Notes: generated by a model from the letters alone, not told the origin. 64,000 nt of DNA from Streptomyces acidiscabies (GCF_020010905.1 NZ_JAGJBY010000002.1:1612001-1676000); one strand, 5' to 3'. Shown: positions 25,427 to 35,125, counted from the stretch's first letter. Numbers and translations: made by a program.

Positions 25427-28400
25427 CTAACGCTCCTGGTTGTAGGTGCTGTCAGAACCGAAGCCCTGACCGTTCGTTTCACTGCCTGCGGTGCGCCCGC
25501 GCTGGACCCCTCGACGCAGGTTGCTCAACCTGCCTCGGATGTCCTCCGGGGCGCGGGAGATCTGGGGACCCCCCTGTTGGGTGCTCTCCGCGGCACCCTC
25601 GACCAGGTTGGCCTTGGGGACCCGCCGAGGCAGACCGGAGGAGGTGACCCCGCCGGCCTTCGGCTTGCGCAACTGCGAAGCCTGCTGCCAGCGTTCGTCG
25701 TTCGCGGAACGCCAGGAGCCGTCGTCGGCCGCCGTCGCCGGGGCAGCCGTCTCCTGCTGCGCACCGCCGTCGGTACCCCCACCGTCGACACCTCCCGGCA
25801 TCCCGTTGCCGTTCGCCGCCCCGCCGCGGCGCGGAAGCCCGGCGTCGGTCAGCGAGCGGGCGGCGGAGGGGGCCGGTCCCGGACGCTCGAAGCCTACGGG
25901 CTCCGCCTCGGCCGCGTCAGCGACCTGCGCGGATTCCGCTTCGGGAGCGTACTGGTCCGGGTAGCCGTTGCGGTAGTCGCCCTGCTGCGGCCAGTCGTCC
26001 TGGTAGGAGGGCTGCTCGAAGGACGGGTACCCGTTCGACGCACCGGCCCCGTTGTCCTGCGCGCCCGGCTCCGGGTAACCCCCGCCGCCGTTCGGAGAAG
26101 CCTGCGGCGTGAAGTACGGCTCGTCGTACGTCGGCTGCTGTGTGCCCTCGTACGGCGACTGCGTTCCGTAGGGGGGCTGGGGAGCCTGGGGCTGCTCCAC
26201 GAAGCCCGTGGCGGCCCCGTCGAAGCCGTTCTGCGGGGATTCGTAGGGCAGTTGAGGAGTCTGCTGGGGGAGATGCGGAGAATCCGTGAAGGAGTCGCCG
26301 TACAGCGGCGTCTCCTGCGTGTTCTGCGGGTGCGTGTTCTGCTGGCCGAAGGGCGCCTCGGGCTGGGGCGCGTCCAGCGCCGCCCGCCGCTCCTCGCGCA
26401 TCAGCGAACGGCCCACCGGGTCCAGGTCGCGGATGTCGTCCGGAACCTCGTACCGCGTGTCGTCGAAGCCGAGTTCGGCCGCCGTACGCATCGGCTGCTG
26501 CTGCGGCATCTGACCGAAGCTCTCGCCGCCGGGCTTGCCGAACTGCTGCTCGGGGATGATCTGCGAGACCGTGAACTGGTCCTGCTCCGGCTGGTGTTCG
26601 CCACCGCCGCCGTGCGTGATCGCGTCCGGCAGCATGACCAGCGACGTCGTCCCGGCCTGCTCGCCCGAGGGGCGCAGCTGGACGCGGATGCCGTGCCGGT
26701 CGGACAGCCGCCCGACCACGAACAGGCCCATGCGCTGCGAGATCGCGGCGTCCACGGTCGGCGGGTTGGCCAGCTTGTGGTTGATGTCCGCGAAGTCCTC
26801 GGCGGTGAGGCCGATGCCCTTGTCGTGGATCTCGATCATCACGCGGCCGTCGGGAAGACGCGTCGCGGTGACCCGGACCTTGGTCTGCGGGGAGGAGAAC
26901 GTCGTCGCGTTCTCCAGCAGCTCGGCGAGCAGGTGCACGAGGTCGGTGACCGCGCGGCCGTGGATCTCGGCCTCCGGGACGCCCGACAGCTCGATGCGCT
27001 CGTACTGCTCCACCTCGGAGGAGGCGGCGCGCAGCACGTCGACCAGCGGGACCGGCTGGTCCCAGCGGCGGCCCGGCTCCTCGCCGGCGAGGACCAGGAG
27101 GTTCTCGCCGTTGCGGCGCATACGGGTCGCGAGGTGGTCCAGGCGGAAGAGGTTCTCCAGCTGGTCCGGGTCGGCCTCGTTGTTCTCCAGGTCGGTGATG
27201 AGGGTCAGCTGGCCCTCGATCAGCGACTGGTTGCGGCGCGACAGGTTGGTGAAGATCGCGTTGATGTTGCCCCGCAGCAGCGCCTGCTCGGCGGCGAGCC
27301 GCACGGCCTCGCGGTGGACCTGGTCGAAGGCGCGGGCGACCTCGCCGATCTCGTCCGTCGTGTTGATGGGGATCGGCGCGACCCGCGTGTCCACCCGGCC
27401 CGGGTCGGTACGCGAGAGCTGGTCGACCAGCATCGGCAGCCGCTGCTCGGCGATCCCGAAGGCCGCGTTGCGCAGCTGGCGCATCGAGCGGGACATCTGC
27501 CGGGCGACGGCCGAGGCGAGGATGAACGCCAGCAGCAGGGCGACGACCACCGCGGCACCCGTGATGTACGCGTCGCGCTGGGCGTTGGACGCGATGTCCG
27601 AGGCCTCGTTCACCGCGGTGTCCGACAGACCCGACTCGATCTTGCGGTACGCGTCGAACTTGAGGGTCGTCATGGCCCACCAGTTCTCGGCGGTCACCCC
27701 CTGCTCGGCGAGCGCGGCGCGCTCACTGGCGTCCGTCGACTGGATCGAGGCGATCGCGGTCAGGAACTGCACCGGGTCGGTCGGCGGCGCGACGTAGTCC
27801 GGGTTCTTGGCCTTCTGCTCCTGGATCATCGTCGCGGCGTCGGCCTGGATCTGCTTCTGGGCCGCCGTCAGCTTCGCGATGTCCTGCTCGGTGCCACCGC
27901 TCTGGTACTCCTGGGTCGCGATGTTCTCCAGGTAGGCGTACGAGGTGAGGGCGACCCGCTGCTGGGAGAGGCTCGTCTGGCTGGTGCCCGGCTTGATCAG
28001 CAGGTGCATGCCGATGGCGCGCTGGAGGGAGAGCGCGCCCTGCCCGAGTGCGAGCGCGTAGACCGTGCGGCCGTAGGAGGTGATGTTGCCGGTGCCGAGC
28101 CCGAGTTCGTTGGAGAACTCCAGGAGCTTGTGCTCGACCTCGACGTACCCCTCCTCCGTCTTCACGCCGGTCAGCTTGGAGGTGTACGCGACCGCGCGGA
28201 TCGTCTGGAGCTGCGGCTCGACCTTGCGGAAGCCGTCGAGACGGCGTACGAGGTTGGGGCGCTTCGGCATGTTCTGCGCGGCGGCGTCGAACTCGTCGGA
28301 CGCCTTGTCGGTGGCCTTGCGGGCGGCGACCACGGTCGGGTCGTTCTCGCCCTTGCCCTGGAGCAGCGGGGCGGCGGTGACGTCACGCTCGACGAGGAGG

Positions 28401-28708
28401 GCGTTGCTGTAGGTGAGCGCCGAGCGCACCAGCTTCGCCGTGTTCTCCGCGTCCTGCGCCTCCTGCCAGGTGTCGATCGAGCCCTTCACCTGGAAGCCGC
28501 CCATCACGAGGCCGACCACCACGGGTATGAGCAGGATCGCGTTCAGCCTGGTGGGCACCCGCCAGTTGCGGGGGGAGAGCCGGCCGCCGCTCTTGGCCGG
28601 CGCGGTCTGGGGCTCCGAGCCCGGGACGGGGGCGGTCGCCGCTCCGCGCGGCGGCGGGGTGAAGTTGCCCCGGGCCTCAGGCTCGGGACTTTTCTTGCTT
28701 CGCCTCAC
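25427..28708 (-). CDS. cvnA: Conservon sensor histidine kinase-like CvnA (first copy)
   Basis: Membrane sensor of 1,093 residues. Order: basic Pro-rich N-terminus; transmembrane helix at about 54-72; extracytoplasmic nitrate/nitrite-sensing (NIT-like) helical domain to about 375; second helix near 380-405; HAMP linker (DEIGEVARAF); a helical dimerisation region (IFTNLSRRNQSLIEGQL) and HATPase_c with N box LLENATTFSSPQTKV near residue 595 and G box HDKGIGLTAEDFADINHKL; then a Pro/Gln-rich tail. No conserved phospho-histidine H-box of the classical type is obvious. GTG 28706-28708 follows GAGAGG. Confidence 0.93.
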   Translation of the reverse strand: MRRSKKSPEPEARGNFTPPPRGAATAPVPGSEPQTAPAKSGGRLSPRNWRVPTRLNAILLIPVVVGLVMGGFQVKGSIDTWQEAQDAENTAKLVRSALTYSNALLVERDVTAAPLLQGKGENDPTVVAARKATDKASDEFDAAAQNMPKRPNLVRRLDGFRKVEPQLQTIRAVAYTSKLTGVKTEEGYVEVEHKLLEFSNELGLGTGNITSYGRTVYALALGQGALSLQRAIGMHLLIKPGTSQTSLSQQRVALTSYAYLENIATQEYQSGGTEQDIAKLTAAQKQIQADAATMIQEQKAKNPDYVAPPTDPVQFLTAIASIQSTDASERAALAEQGVTAENWWAMTTLKFDAYRKIESGLSDTAVNEASDIASNAQRDAYITGAAVVVALLLAFILASAVARQMSRSMRQLRNAAFGIAEQRLPMLVDQLSRTDPGRVDTRVAPIPINTTDEIGEVARAFDQVHREAVRLAAEQALLRGNINAIFTNLSRRNQSLIEGQLTLITDLENNEADPDQLENLFRLDHLATRMRRNGENLLVLAGEEPGRRWDQPVPLVDVLRAASSEVEQYERIELSGVPEAEIHGRAVTDLVHLLAELLENATTFSSPQTKVRVTATRLPDGRVMIEIHDKGIGLTAEDFADINHKLANPPTVDAAISQRMGLFVVGRLSDRHGIRVQLRPSGEQAGTTSLVMLPDAITHGGGGEHQPEQDQFTVSQIIPEQQFGKPGGESFGQMPQQQPMRTAAELGFDDTRYEVPDDIRDLDPVGRSLMREERRAALDAPQPEAPFGQQNTHPQNTQETPLYGDSFTDSPHLPQQTPQLPYESPQNGFDGAATGFVEQPQAPQPPYGTQSPYEGTQQPTYDEPYFTPQASPNGGGGYPEPGAQDNGAGASNGYPSFEQPSYQDDWPQQGDYRNGYPDQYAPEAESAQVADAAEAEPVGFERPGPAPSAARSLTDAGLPRRGGAANGNGMPGGVDGGGTDGGAQQETAAPATAADDGSWRSANDERWQQASQLRKPKAGGVTSSGLPRRVPKANLVEGAAESTQQGGPQISRAPEDIRGRLSNLRRGVQRGRTAGSETNGQGFGSDSTYNQER

Positions 28709-28896
28709 TCGACCAACAACCTCTCGGCGGCAGTGTCTCAACGCCCAGCCAGCCATCGACTGCGTTCGTACCTAGTTACGTCATTGACTATTGGGCAGTT
28801 CAGGCATTCCAGCATGGCGAACAGTGCTCTTCCAAACAGTGAGAAGAGCCGATTACGTGTGATGTAAAGCGCTCATAAAACGGTCATACAGAGCGA

Positions 28897-28916
28897 GCCC
28901 CGTCAAAAGACGGGGC
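28897..28916. terminator. Hairpin between the two conservons
   Basis: An 8-bp GC-rich stem, GCCCCGTC/GACGGGGC, with an AAAA loop lies in the 367-nt gap between the conservons. On the minus strand it ends the second conservon's transcript region; the gap otherwise holds the presumptive promoter of the first cvnA, which I could not assign with confidence. Confidence 0.55.
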
Positions 28917-28998
28917 CGCCATGCGCGCAGCGGTACCGCACGAACGCGACGCGTGGCGGCACCACCCGATTCCTCTGCCGAAACGTTATGAACACCGA

Positions 28999-29028
28999 AG
29001 CCGACCGTGTCAAAGGCCACAGTCGGCT
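28999..29028 (-). terminator. Hairpin just after the second cvnD
   Basis: AGCCGAC (28999-29005) pairs with GTCGGCT (29022-29028), extended by GTG/CAC after one mismatch, 47 nt downstream of the cvnD stop. It is a weaker terminator candidate for the second conservon. Confidence 0.4.
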
Positions 29029-29075
29029 CCGGGTGAGTCTACGACAACTGCCCTACGGCAGCCTCCACTTGATCA

Positions 29076-29651
29076 TCAGCGCAGGCGGGCCATCAGCGCG
29101 TGCTCGACCAGCGTGATCAGCGCCGACTTGGCGTCGGCCCGGTGCCGCGCGTCGGTCGTGATGATCGGGGTGTCCGGGCCGATCTGGAGCGCCTCGCGCA
29201 CCTCGTCCGGCGAGTACGGCTGGCTCCCGTCGAAGCCGTTCAGCGCGATGACGAACGGCAGCCCGCTGTTCTCGAAGTAGTCCACCGCCGGGAAACAGTC
29301 CGCGAGGCGCCGGGTGTCGACGAGGACGATCGCCCCGATCGCACCGCGCACCAGGTCGTCCCACATGAACCAGAACCGGTCCTGGCCCGGCGTACCGAAC
29401 AGGTACAGGATCAGGTCCTGGTCCAGGGTGATACGGCCGAAGTCCATCGCCACCGTCGTGGTGGTCTTGTCCCCGGTGTGGGTCAGGTCGTCGATGCCCG
29501 CCGAGGCGGACGTCATCACGGCCTCGGTGCGCAGCGGGTTGATCTCGGAGACGGCGCCCACGAACGTGGTCTTGCCCACGCCGAAGCCACCCGCCACCAC
29601 GATCTTGGCGGAGGTGGTGGCCCGACCTCCGTCAGAGCTTGCGAAGTCCAC
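29076..29651 (-). CDS. cvnD: Conservon GTPase CvnD (second copy)
   Basis: Ras-like GTPase of 191 residues with the same P-loop GGFGVGKTT, FGTPGQDRFWFMWDD and ALNGFDGSQPYS segments as the copy at 23782-24363. After the first dozen residues the two proteins differ at one position only, while third codon positions differ at many places, so protein sequence is strongly conserved and recent gene conversion is not needed. It overlaps cvnC by 20 nt. Confidence 0.95.
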   Translation of the reverse strand: MDFASSDGGRATTSAKIVVAGGFGVGKTTFVGAVSEINPLRTEAVMTSASAGIDDLTHTGDKTTTTVAMDFGRITLDQDLILYLFGTPGQDRFWFMWDDLVRGAIGAIVLVDTRRLADCFPAVDYFENSGLPFVIALNGFDGSQPYSPDEVREALQIGPDTPIITTDARHRADAKSALITLVEHALMARLR

Positions 29652-30030
29652 TGAGCACCCTTTCGAGCAGCGTCACGTCCGGAGCGCCACCGTTGTTCTC
29701 GTCGCCGCCCGGCTGGTGGATCGCCACCAGACCGGCCTCGGCGAGGTCCGCGACCAGGATCCGGGCCACCCCGAGCGGCATCGCCAGCAGCGCGGACACC
29801 TCGGCCACCGACTTGACCTCACGGCACAGGTGGCAGATGCGCTGGTGCTCCGGGAGCAGTCCCATGAGCGCCGCCGGATCGGCCGTCGTGCTGATCAGCG
29901 CCTCGATGGCGAGCTGGTAGCGCGGCCGGGTCCGGCCACCGGTCATCGCGTACGGACGCACCAGCGGCTGGTCACCCTCGTCCGTGTACGGGTCCGCGTA
30001 CGGATCATGATGGGCGGTGGGCGGGGTCAT
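29632..30030 (-). CDS. cvnC: Conservon protein CvnC, DUF742 (second copy)
   Basis: A 132-residue DUF742 protein with the short acidic/His N-terminus (MTPPTAHHDPYADPYTDEGD) and the conserved core VRPYAMTGGRTRPRYQLAIEAL through LSGLRKL. ATG 30028-30030 follows GGAGG at a 4-nt spacing. It lacks the proline-rich extension of the first copy. A gap of 112 nt separates it from cvnB, with no gene in it. Confidence 0.93.
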   Translation of the reverse strand: MTPPTAHHDPYADPYTDEGDQPLVRPYAMTGGRTRPRYQLAIEALISTTADPAALMGLLPEHQRICHLCREVKSVAEVSALLAMPLGVARILVADLAEAGLVAIHQPGGDENNGGAPDVTLLERVLSGLRKL

Positions 30031-30142
30031 GGATCCTCCGGGCGGGACAGCAGGTCTCGGTCTCGTGCCGTCCCTGGTGGCCGGGTGGGGAGTATGTGCC
30101 GACCGGACGGTGATTTGGTGAGGTGGGTGGTGCCGGGGCGGT

Positions 30143-30556
30143 CTAGTGGAGCAGACTGCCTTGCAGTTCGGCCCGTAGATCCGGCGTGAGCACTGCGCCC
30201 GCGCGATCGACGAGCAGCGCCATCTCGTAGCCGACGAGGCCGATGTCGCACTCGGGGTGGGCGAGGACGGCGAGCGACGAGCCGTCGGAGACGGACATGA
30301 GGAAGAGGAATCCTCGCTCCATCTCCACGACCGTCTGCGCGACGCTGCCGCCTTCGAAGATCCGGGAGGCGCCCGCCGTCAGCGAGGTCAGCCCGGAGGC
30401 GACCGCCGCCAGCTGATCGGCGCGGTCCCGGGGGAAGCCCTCGGACATCGCCAGCAGGAGACCGTCCGCGGAGACCACCACGGTGTGCGAGACACCTGGG
30501 GTGTTGTCCACGAAGTTGGTGATCAACCAGTTCAGATTCTGTGCCGCCTGGCTCAT
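30143..30556 (-). CDS. cvnB: Conservon roadblock/LC7 protein CvnB (second copy)
   Basis: Roadblock/LC7 protein of 137 residues, the same length as the first copy, differing mainly at GGSVAQTV, the Cys in AHPECDIG and the final His. The ATG at 30554-30556 is chosen to match the paralogue; a TTG at 30565 would add three residues. It lies 9 nt after the cvnA stop. Confidence 0.95.
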   Translation of the reverse strand: MSQAAQNLNWLITNFVDNTPGVSHTVVVSADGLLLAMSEGFPRDRADQLAAVASGLTSLTAGASRIFEGGSVAQTVVEMERGFLFLMSVSDGSSLAVLAHPECDIGLVGYEMALLVDRAGAVLTPDLRAELQGSLLH

Positions 30557-30565
30557 CTGACTCAA

Positions 30566-33500
30566 CTATCGCTCCTGCTGGTGGGTGGGGCTCGGGAAGC
30601 TGTCTGTCTGCCCGCTCCCGGCCTGACGGCCCTGAGCGATGCCCCGACGGAGGTTGGTCAGCCGGCCGCGCACGTCGTCCGGCGCGCGCGAGACCTGCGG
30701 ACCCGCTTGGTGCTGTTGCTGCTGCGCCGTGCCCGGTACGAGGTTCGCCCGGGGCACCCGGCGCGGCAGGCCGGAAGTGGTGATCCCGCCCGAGGCGGGC
30801 TGACGCACGCGCTCGGCCTGCCGGACCAGATCGTCGTTCGGAGTGGCCCGCCACGAGGAGGCCGACGCCGCCGGAGCGGCGGCAGGCCGCTGCGGAGCAG
30901 CCGGAGCGGGCGCGGGAGCAGGGGTGGGCGCCGGAGCGGGTGCCTGAGCCTGCGGCTGCTGCGGCACCCCCTGCGCCTGACCGCCCTGCTGGTGGAACCA
31001 GTTCGTCTCCAGCGTGTCGTACAGCGGAGTACGACCGTCCCCCGGACCGGCCGGCGGCAGCGCCTCCGGCTCGGGCCGGACGGCGGGACGCTGAGGCGCG
31101 GCGTACCCGTTGGCGTTGGTACGCCCGGGCAACGCGTCGTACCCCTGCTGCCGCGCCGGGAACTGACCGGTGTCCTGTACGGGGTTCTGCGGCATGTTCG
31201 GCACGGGGTTCGTCCCGAAGACGTCCGTCCGCACGAACTGCCCGCTGTTGTCCGTGTTGCTGGCGTTATTGACGGGCTCCTGCTCGGTACGCCCGAACTG
31301 CCCCCCGGCGTCGCCCGGTTGCCCCCCGCCGATGGCCGGGAACTGGCTCGTCGCCTGGAAGTCGTCCTGCGCACCCCGCCGCTTGCCCTGCGGAGCAGGA
31401 GCACCCAGCGCCGGGAACTGGCCCGTGTGCTGTGCGCCGTTGACGTTGGCCCGCCCGAAGTCGCCCTCGACGCGGGGTATTTCGGCGGTCGACCCGGGCC
31501 CCTCGATGCGCGGCATCTGCGAGGTGCGCGCCACATCGGGCTCGTCGTGTCCGCGCGGCGCGTCCAGTGCCGGGGTGCGCGCGTTCTCGTCGCCCCAACT
31601 CGGCGTACGGGGCTGGGAGTTGCCGCCCGGCAGCTCGGCCCGGGCGCCACTGCGCGGCGGGAGCTGCGGCTGACGGCCACGGCCCTGCTCGCCCTTGCCA
31701 CCGCGAGAGTCCTGACCACCACGGGAGTCCTGGCCACCGCGCGAGTCCTTGCCGCGCGGGGGCCGCGAACCGCCGCCGAACATGTCCTGGCCCTGCTGCT
31801 GGCCCGGCTGCCCCTGCGGCGGCGCGGCCTGGAGCCCGTTGAAGGAACCGGTCCCCGCGGGCGCCGGCGCCGAAGGACGCCCGCCCTGCTGCTGGCCACG
31901 CGCCGGAGCGCCGTCCCGCCCGGGCAGCGCGGTCCGGGGACCGCCCCCGAGCGCACCGCCACCGGGACCCGAACCGAACCCGGCGCCGGCACCGCCACCG
32001 GAGCCCGCGCCGAACGCGCCGCCCCCGCCGAAGGCACCTGCACCGGACCCCGAACCAGCAGGCCCGGAACCGAAGCCGCCGCCCGGCGCACCCGCGCCGA
32101 CCGGACCGCCGCCGAACGCGCCGGCAGCACCCTGTCCGGGTCCGCCCTGGCGCCGCGCGGCAGCCGCACCCGCAGCGGCCTGGGCCGCCACCGGGCCACC
32201 GGCCTGCGCACCGCCCTGACCGGGCTTCGGCTGCGGCTTCTTGCCGCCCTGCGCGACGTCGACCGGCAGCATGACCAGCGCGGTCGTACCGCCCGAGTCG
32301 GAGGGCCGCAGCTGGATACGGATGCCGTGCCGCTGCGACAGGCGGCCGACCACGAAGAGGCCCATGCGCCGGGACACCGACACGTCCACGGTCGGCGGCG
32401 AGGCGAGCCGCTCGTTGATGGCGGCCAGGTCCTCGGGGGAGAGGCCGATACCGGTGTCGTGGATCTCGATCAGCACGCGCCCGTCGGGCAGCGCGTGACC
32501 GGTGACCTTGACCTTGGTCTGCGGGGAGGAGAACGACGTCGCGTTCTCCAGCAGCTCGGCGAGGAGGTGCACGAGGTCGTTGACGACCCGCCCGGCGACC
32601 TCGGTCGTCGGCACGGACGACAGCTCGATGCGCTCGTACTGCTCCACCTCGGAGGCGGCGGCACGCAGCACGTCGACCAGCGGCACGGGCCGCGTCCAGC
32701 GCCGGCCCGGCTCCTCACCGGCGAGGACGAGGAGGTTCTCGCCGTTCCGGCGCATACGGGTCGCGAGGTGGTCCAGCTTGAACAGCGAGGACAGCTGGTC
32801 CGGGTCGGCCTCGCGGGACTCCAGCTCGGAGATGAGCGACAGCTGACGCTGGATGAGGCCCTGCGAGCGGCGCGAGAGGTTGGTGAACATCGCGTTGACG
32901 TTCCCTCGCAGCAACGCCTGCTCGGCGGCGAGTCGTACGGCTTCGCGGTGCACGTCGTCGAAGGCCGCGGCCACCTGGCCGATCTCGTCCCGGGAGTGCA
33001 CACCGACCGACTCGACGGAGGTGTCGACGTCCTGCGGGTCCGACTCGGAGAGCTGCTTGACCAGCTCGGGCAGCCGTTCCTGGGCGACCTTCGTGGCCGT
33101 CTCCTGGAGGCGGCGCAGCGAGCGGATCATCGACCGGGCGACGACGAACGCGCCGACCAGCGAGACGCCGAGCACCATCAGGATCAGCAGACCCGAGATG
33201 ATCGCGTCGCGCTCGGTCTCGTTGCGCAGCTCACGGGCCTTCTGCTCCATGTCGTCCAGGAGCTGCGACTCGATGTTCCTCATCTGCTGGAGCTTGGTGC
33301 CCGAGGCGTCCAGCCAGTCCTGGTACGACCGCTTGTCCTGCGACTCCAGACCGGAGTCGGAGGCGTAGGCGCGGTTCGCGTACTGGTCGGCCTCCTCGAT
33401 CGTGGCGTTGCCGGACTCGATCGGCTTCAGCAGCTCCTCGGCGCCCGCGTCGCCGTAGATCGAGCGGAAGATCGCGAGCTCGGAGTCCTCGCCCTCGACC

Positions 33501-34396
33501 GCGGTCTCGCCGTAGTTGCGGTCGTTGTCGCTGAGGTCGCCGAAGACCTTGTTGTTCGCCGGGAGCGCGGCCGTCAGCACGGCGCGCTGGATCGACGAGT
33601 ACTCCTTGGCGGAGGAGAACGCGGCGAGCGCGCGGGTGCGCTGGATCATCTCCGGGTTGGAGGTGGCCTCGGCCATGTCCTGGGAGAGGTCGACGAGCCG
33701 GGTGATCAGCCGGTGATAGCCCTCCACCGTCTGCATCGCGTTGCCCTGCGCCGTGTACGCCGTGGAGCGCAGCTTGGCCAGGTTGCCGAGGTCGCCGACC
33801 AGGCCGACGAGGTTGTCGCGGACGCCCTGGAGGTTGCCGTTCTTGCTGGTGGCGTCGATCTCCTCGGACGCGTTGACGAAGGCGTCGAGCGAGCGGTCCG
33901 TCGTCGTGCGCAGGCCCTTGACGGTGGCGTCGTCCGCCCTGCCGCCGTGCGCGAGGGGGCCGGCCGAGCGGTCGCGCTCGTTCTGCAGGGCGATCGACAG
34001 CTCGGTCGCCTGCTTCGTCATGTCGGTCAGCAGCCGCATGTTGTCGAGCTGCTGGATGTCCTCCATGGACTGGTTGATGCGCAGCGCGCCGAGCGTGGTG
34101 GCGGCGACCACGGGGAGGGTCAGCAGGGCCACCAGGCGCGTGGAGATACGCCAGTTGCGCAGCGCGACGCGGTTGCCGGAGTCACCCTTGACGGGCTTGG
34201 CCGGGGGTATCGGGGGTATGGAGGTGGGGGTCACCGGGGTGGTGGGAGCGCCGGGGCGGCTCTTGCCGTCGCCTGCCTGGGCGGGACCCGGGTTCTGGGC
34301 GTGCTGGGGGGAGGAGCTGACTGTCTTCGCTCCAGTCCCGCCGCGCGGCTCCGGCCCTGCCGGGGCGCTGCCGTCCCTCTTGAATCGTCCCTGCAC
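30566..34396 (-). CDS. cvnA: Conservon sensor histidine kinase-like CvnA (second copy)
   Basis: Sensor protein of 1,276 residues. An N-terminal Pro/Ser-rich stretch precedes a helix (LVALLTLPVVAATTLGALRI, about residue 85); an extracytoplasmic NIT-type helical domain follows, then a helix near 400 (LLILMVLGVSLVGAFVVA), HAMP (RDEIGQVAAAFDDVH), a dimerisation segment and HATPase_c (LLENATSFSSPQTKV, HDTGIGLSPEDLAAINERL). The last 500 residues are very rich in Gly, Pro, Gln and Ala and look disordered. The sensor domain differs strongly from the first copy, unlike CvnB-D. GTG 34394-34396 follows an AGAGG site. Confidence 0.92.
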   Translation of the reverse strand: MQGRFKRDGSAPAGPEPRGGTGAKTVSSSPQHAQNPGPAQAGDGKSRPGAPTTPVTPTSIPPIPPAKPVKGDSGNRVALRNWRISTRLVALLTLPVVAATTLGALRINQSMEDIQQLDNMRLLTDMTKQATELSIALQNERDRSAGPLAHGGRADDATVKGLRTTTDRSLDAFVNASEEIDATSKNGNLQGVRDNLVGLVGDLGNLAKLRSTAYTAQGNAMQTVEGYHRLITRLVDLSQDMAEATSNPEMIQRTRALAAFSSAKEYSSIQRAVLTAALPANNKVFGDLSDNDRNYGETAVEGEDSELAIFRSIYGDAGAEELLKPIESGNATIEEADQYANRAYASDSGLESQDKRSYQDWLDASGTKLQQMRNIESQLLDDMEQKARELRNETERDAIISGLLILMVLGVSLVGAFVVARSMIRSLRRLQETATKVAQERLPELVKQLSESDPQDVDTSVESVGVHSRDEIGQVAAAFDDVHREAVRLAAEQALLRGNVNAMFTNLSRRSQGLIQRQLSLISELESREADPDQLSSLFKLDHLATRMRRNGENLLVLAGEEPGRRWTRPVPLVDVLRAAASEVEQYERIELSSVPTTEVAGRVVNDLVHLLAELLENATSFSSPQTKVKVTGHALPDGRVLIEIHDTGIGLSPEDLAAINERLASPPTVDVSVSRRMGLFVVGRLSQRHGIRIQLRPSDSGGTTALVMLPVDVAQGGKKPQPKPGQGGAQAGGPVAAQAAAGAAAARRQGGPGQGAAGAFGGGPVGAGAPGGGFGSGPAGSGSGAGAFGGGGAFGAGSGGGAGAGFGSGPGGGALGGGPRTALPGRDGAPARGQQQGGRPSAPAPAGTGSFNGLQAAPPQGQPGQQQGQDMFGGGSRPPRGKDSRGGQDSRGGQDSRGGKGEQGRGRQPQLPPRSGARAELPGGNSQPRTPSWGDENARTPALDAPRGHDEPDVARTSQMPRIEGPGSTAEIPRVEGDFGRANVNGAQHTGQFPALGAPAPQGKRRGAQDDFQATSQFPAIGGGQPGDAGGQFGRTEQEPVNNASNTDNSGQFVRTDVFGTNPVPNMPQNPVQDTGQFPARQQGYDALPGRTNANGYAAPQRPAVRPEPEALPPAGPGDGRTPLYDTLETNWFHQQGGQAQGVPQQPQAQAPAPAPTPAPAPAPAAPQRPAAAPAASASSWRATPNDDLVRQAERVRQPASGGITTSGLPRRVPRANLVPGTAQQQQHQAGPQVSRAPDDVRGRLTNLRRGIAQGRQAGSGQTDSFPSPTHQQER

Positions 34397-34957
34397 TAGC
34401 GTCGCAACCTCTGGACCAGGCGCCTTGCCGAATGAACGGACAAGGCGGTGTCGGCGTCTTGAGAGGCGCCCTGACTGCGCCCCCCGGGATGGTCGTTGAG
34501 TGACCCGGCGCTGGTTCCCCCTATCTCGCCGCCGCGCGGCGCTGGTGTGCGCCCCCTGCGCGCCGGTTCGATCCCGCGGCGGTCCGTGAGATTCCAGCAC
34601 AGTGCCGGATCTCCAACAAGGTTTGGTGGCCGGGCTGTGACATCCGTGACAGCGCGTACGGAGGGGATCACCCGTCGTCGATTTCTATCCGCCCTAAAGT
34701 GTGCGAACCCCGGCAAACCCTCAAAGTGATCAAGGTGTCCCAGTCGCCATGATCAGGAGCGGAATGACAGCTTCAGTCAGATAATGTCCGCTTCGTTACG
34801 TTCACTTGCGGGCCTGAATTGACCGGTTTGACGGCTGTTCCGTGAGCAAACTCACACGCCCTCGGGCGGCCCCCCGTGACTTCCCCGGGAATGCCATGTT
34901 TAGCCTGACGCTTTACAGATTCGGCATATCCGACACGAGCCAGTGGAGCCCTCGCCC
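34397..34957. other. 561-nt intergenic region between cvnA and the small peptide gene
   Basis: No gene of supportable quality is seen. The region is AT-richer than its surroundings (for example around 34741-34830) and must hold divergent promoters: for the second conservon leftward and for the 55-codon gene rightward. TTTAGCCTGACG near 34900 and TTGACCGG near 34820 are plausible elements but their spacing is poor, so none is annotated as a promoter. Confidence 0.5.
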
Positions 34958-35125
34958 ATGTCCCGCAAGACCGCCAACCCCCGCCGCACCACCCTGGTCC
35001 ACCTGAAGGACGCCGGCGAGCTGGAGACCCCGGTCCAGGAACACTCTGTCGACCTCCCCGCCCAGACCGCGAACCCGCGGCGCACGATCCTCATGGAGCT
35101 GCCGGACAGCGTCTCCGCGCAGTAG
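34958..35125 (+). CDS. Small protein with an internal duplication
   Basis: A 55-residue protein of unknown function. It contains two copies of a TANPRRT motif followed by hydrophobic residues: TANPRRTTLVHLKDAGEL (residues 5-22) and TANPRRTILMELPDSVS (37-53). It is acidic overall outside the repeats, with no Cys, no signal peptide and no membrane segment. The ATG at 34958 is preferred; an in-frame GTG at 34943 is possible. It is followed by a strong terminator, so it is a monocistronic unit next to the conservon. Confidence 0.7.
   Translation: MSRKTANPRRTTLVHLKDAGELETPVQEHSVDLPAQTANPRRTILMELPDSVSAQ

Noticed and set aside
25343..34399. Very long open frames antisense to both cvnA genes (about 1,170 and 1,380 codons)
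   Set aside because: They lie opposite strongly supported conservon genes, are almost pure Arg/Val/Leu/Gly/Asp/Ala, and arise from the GC bias of the sense codons. No domain or ribosome site supports them.
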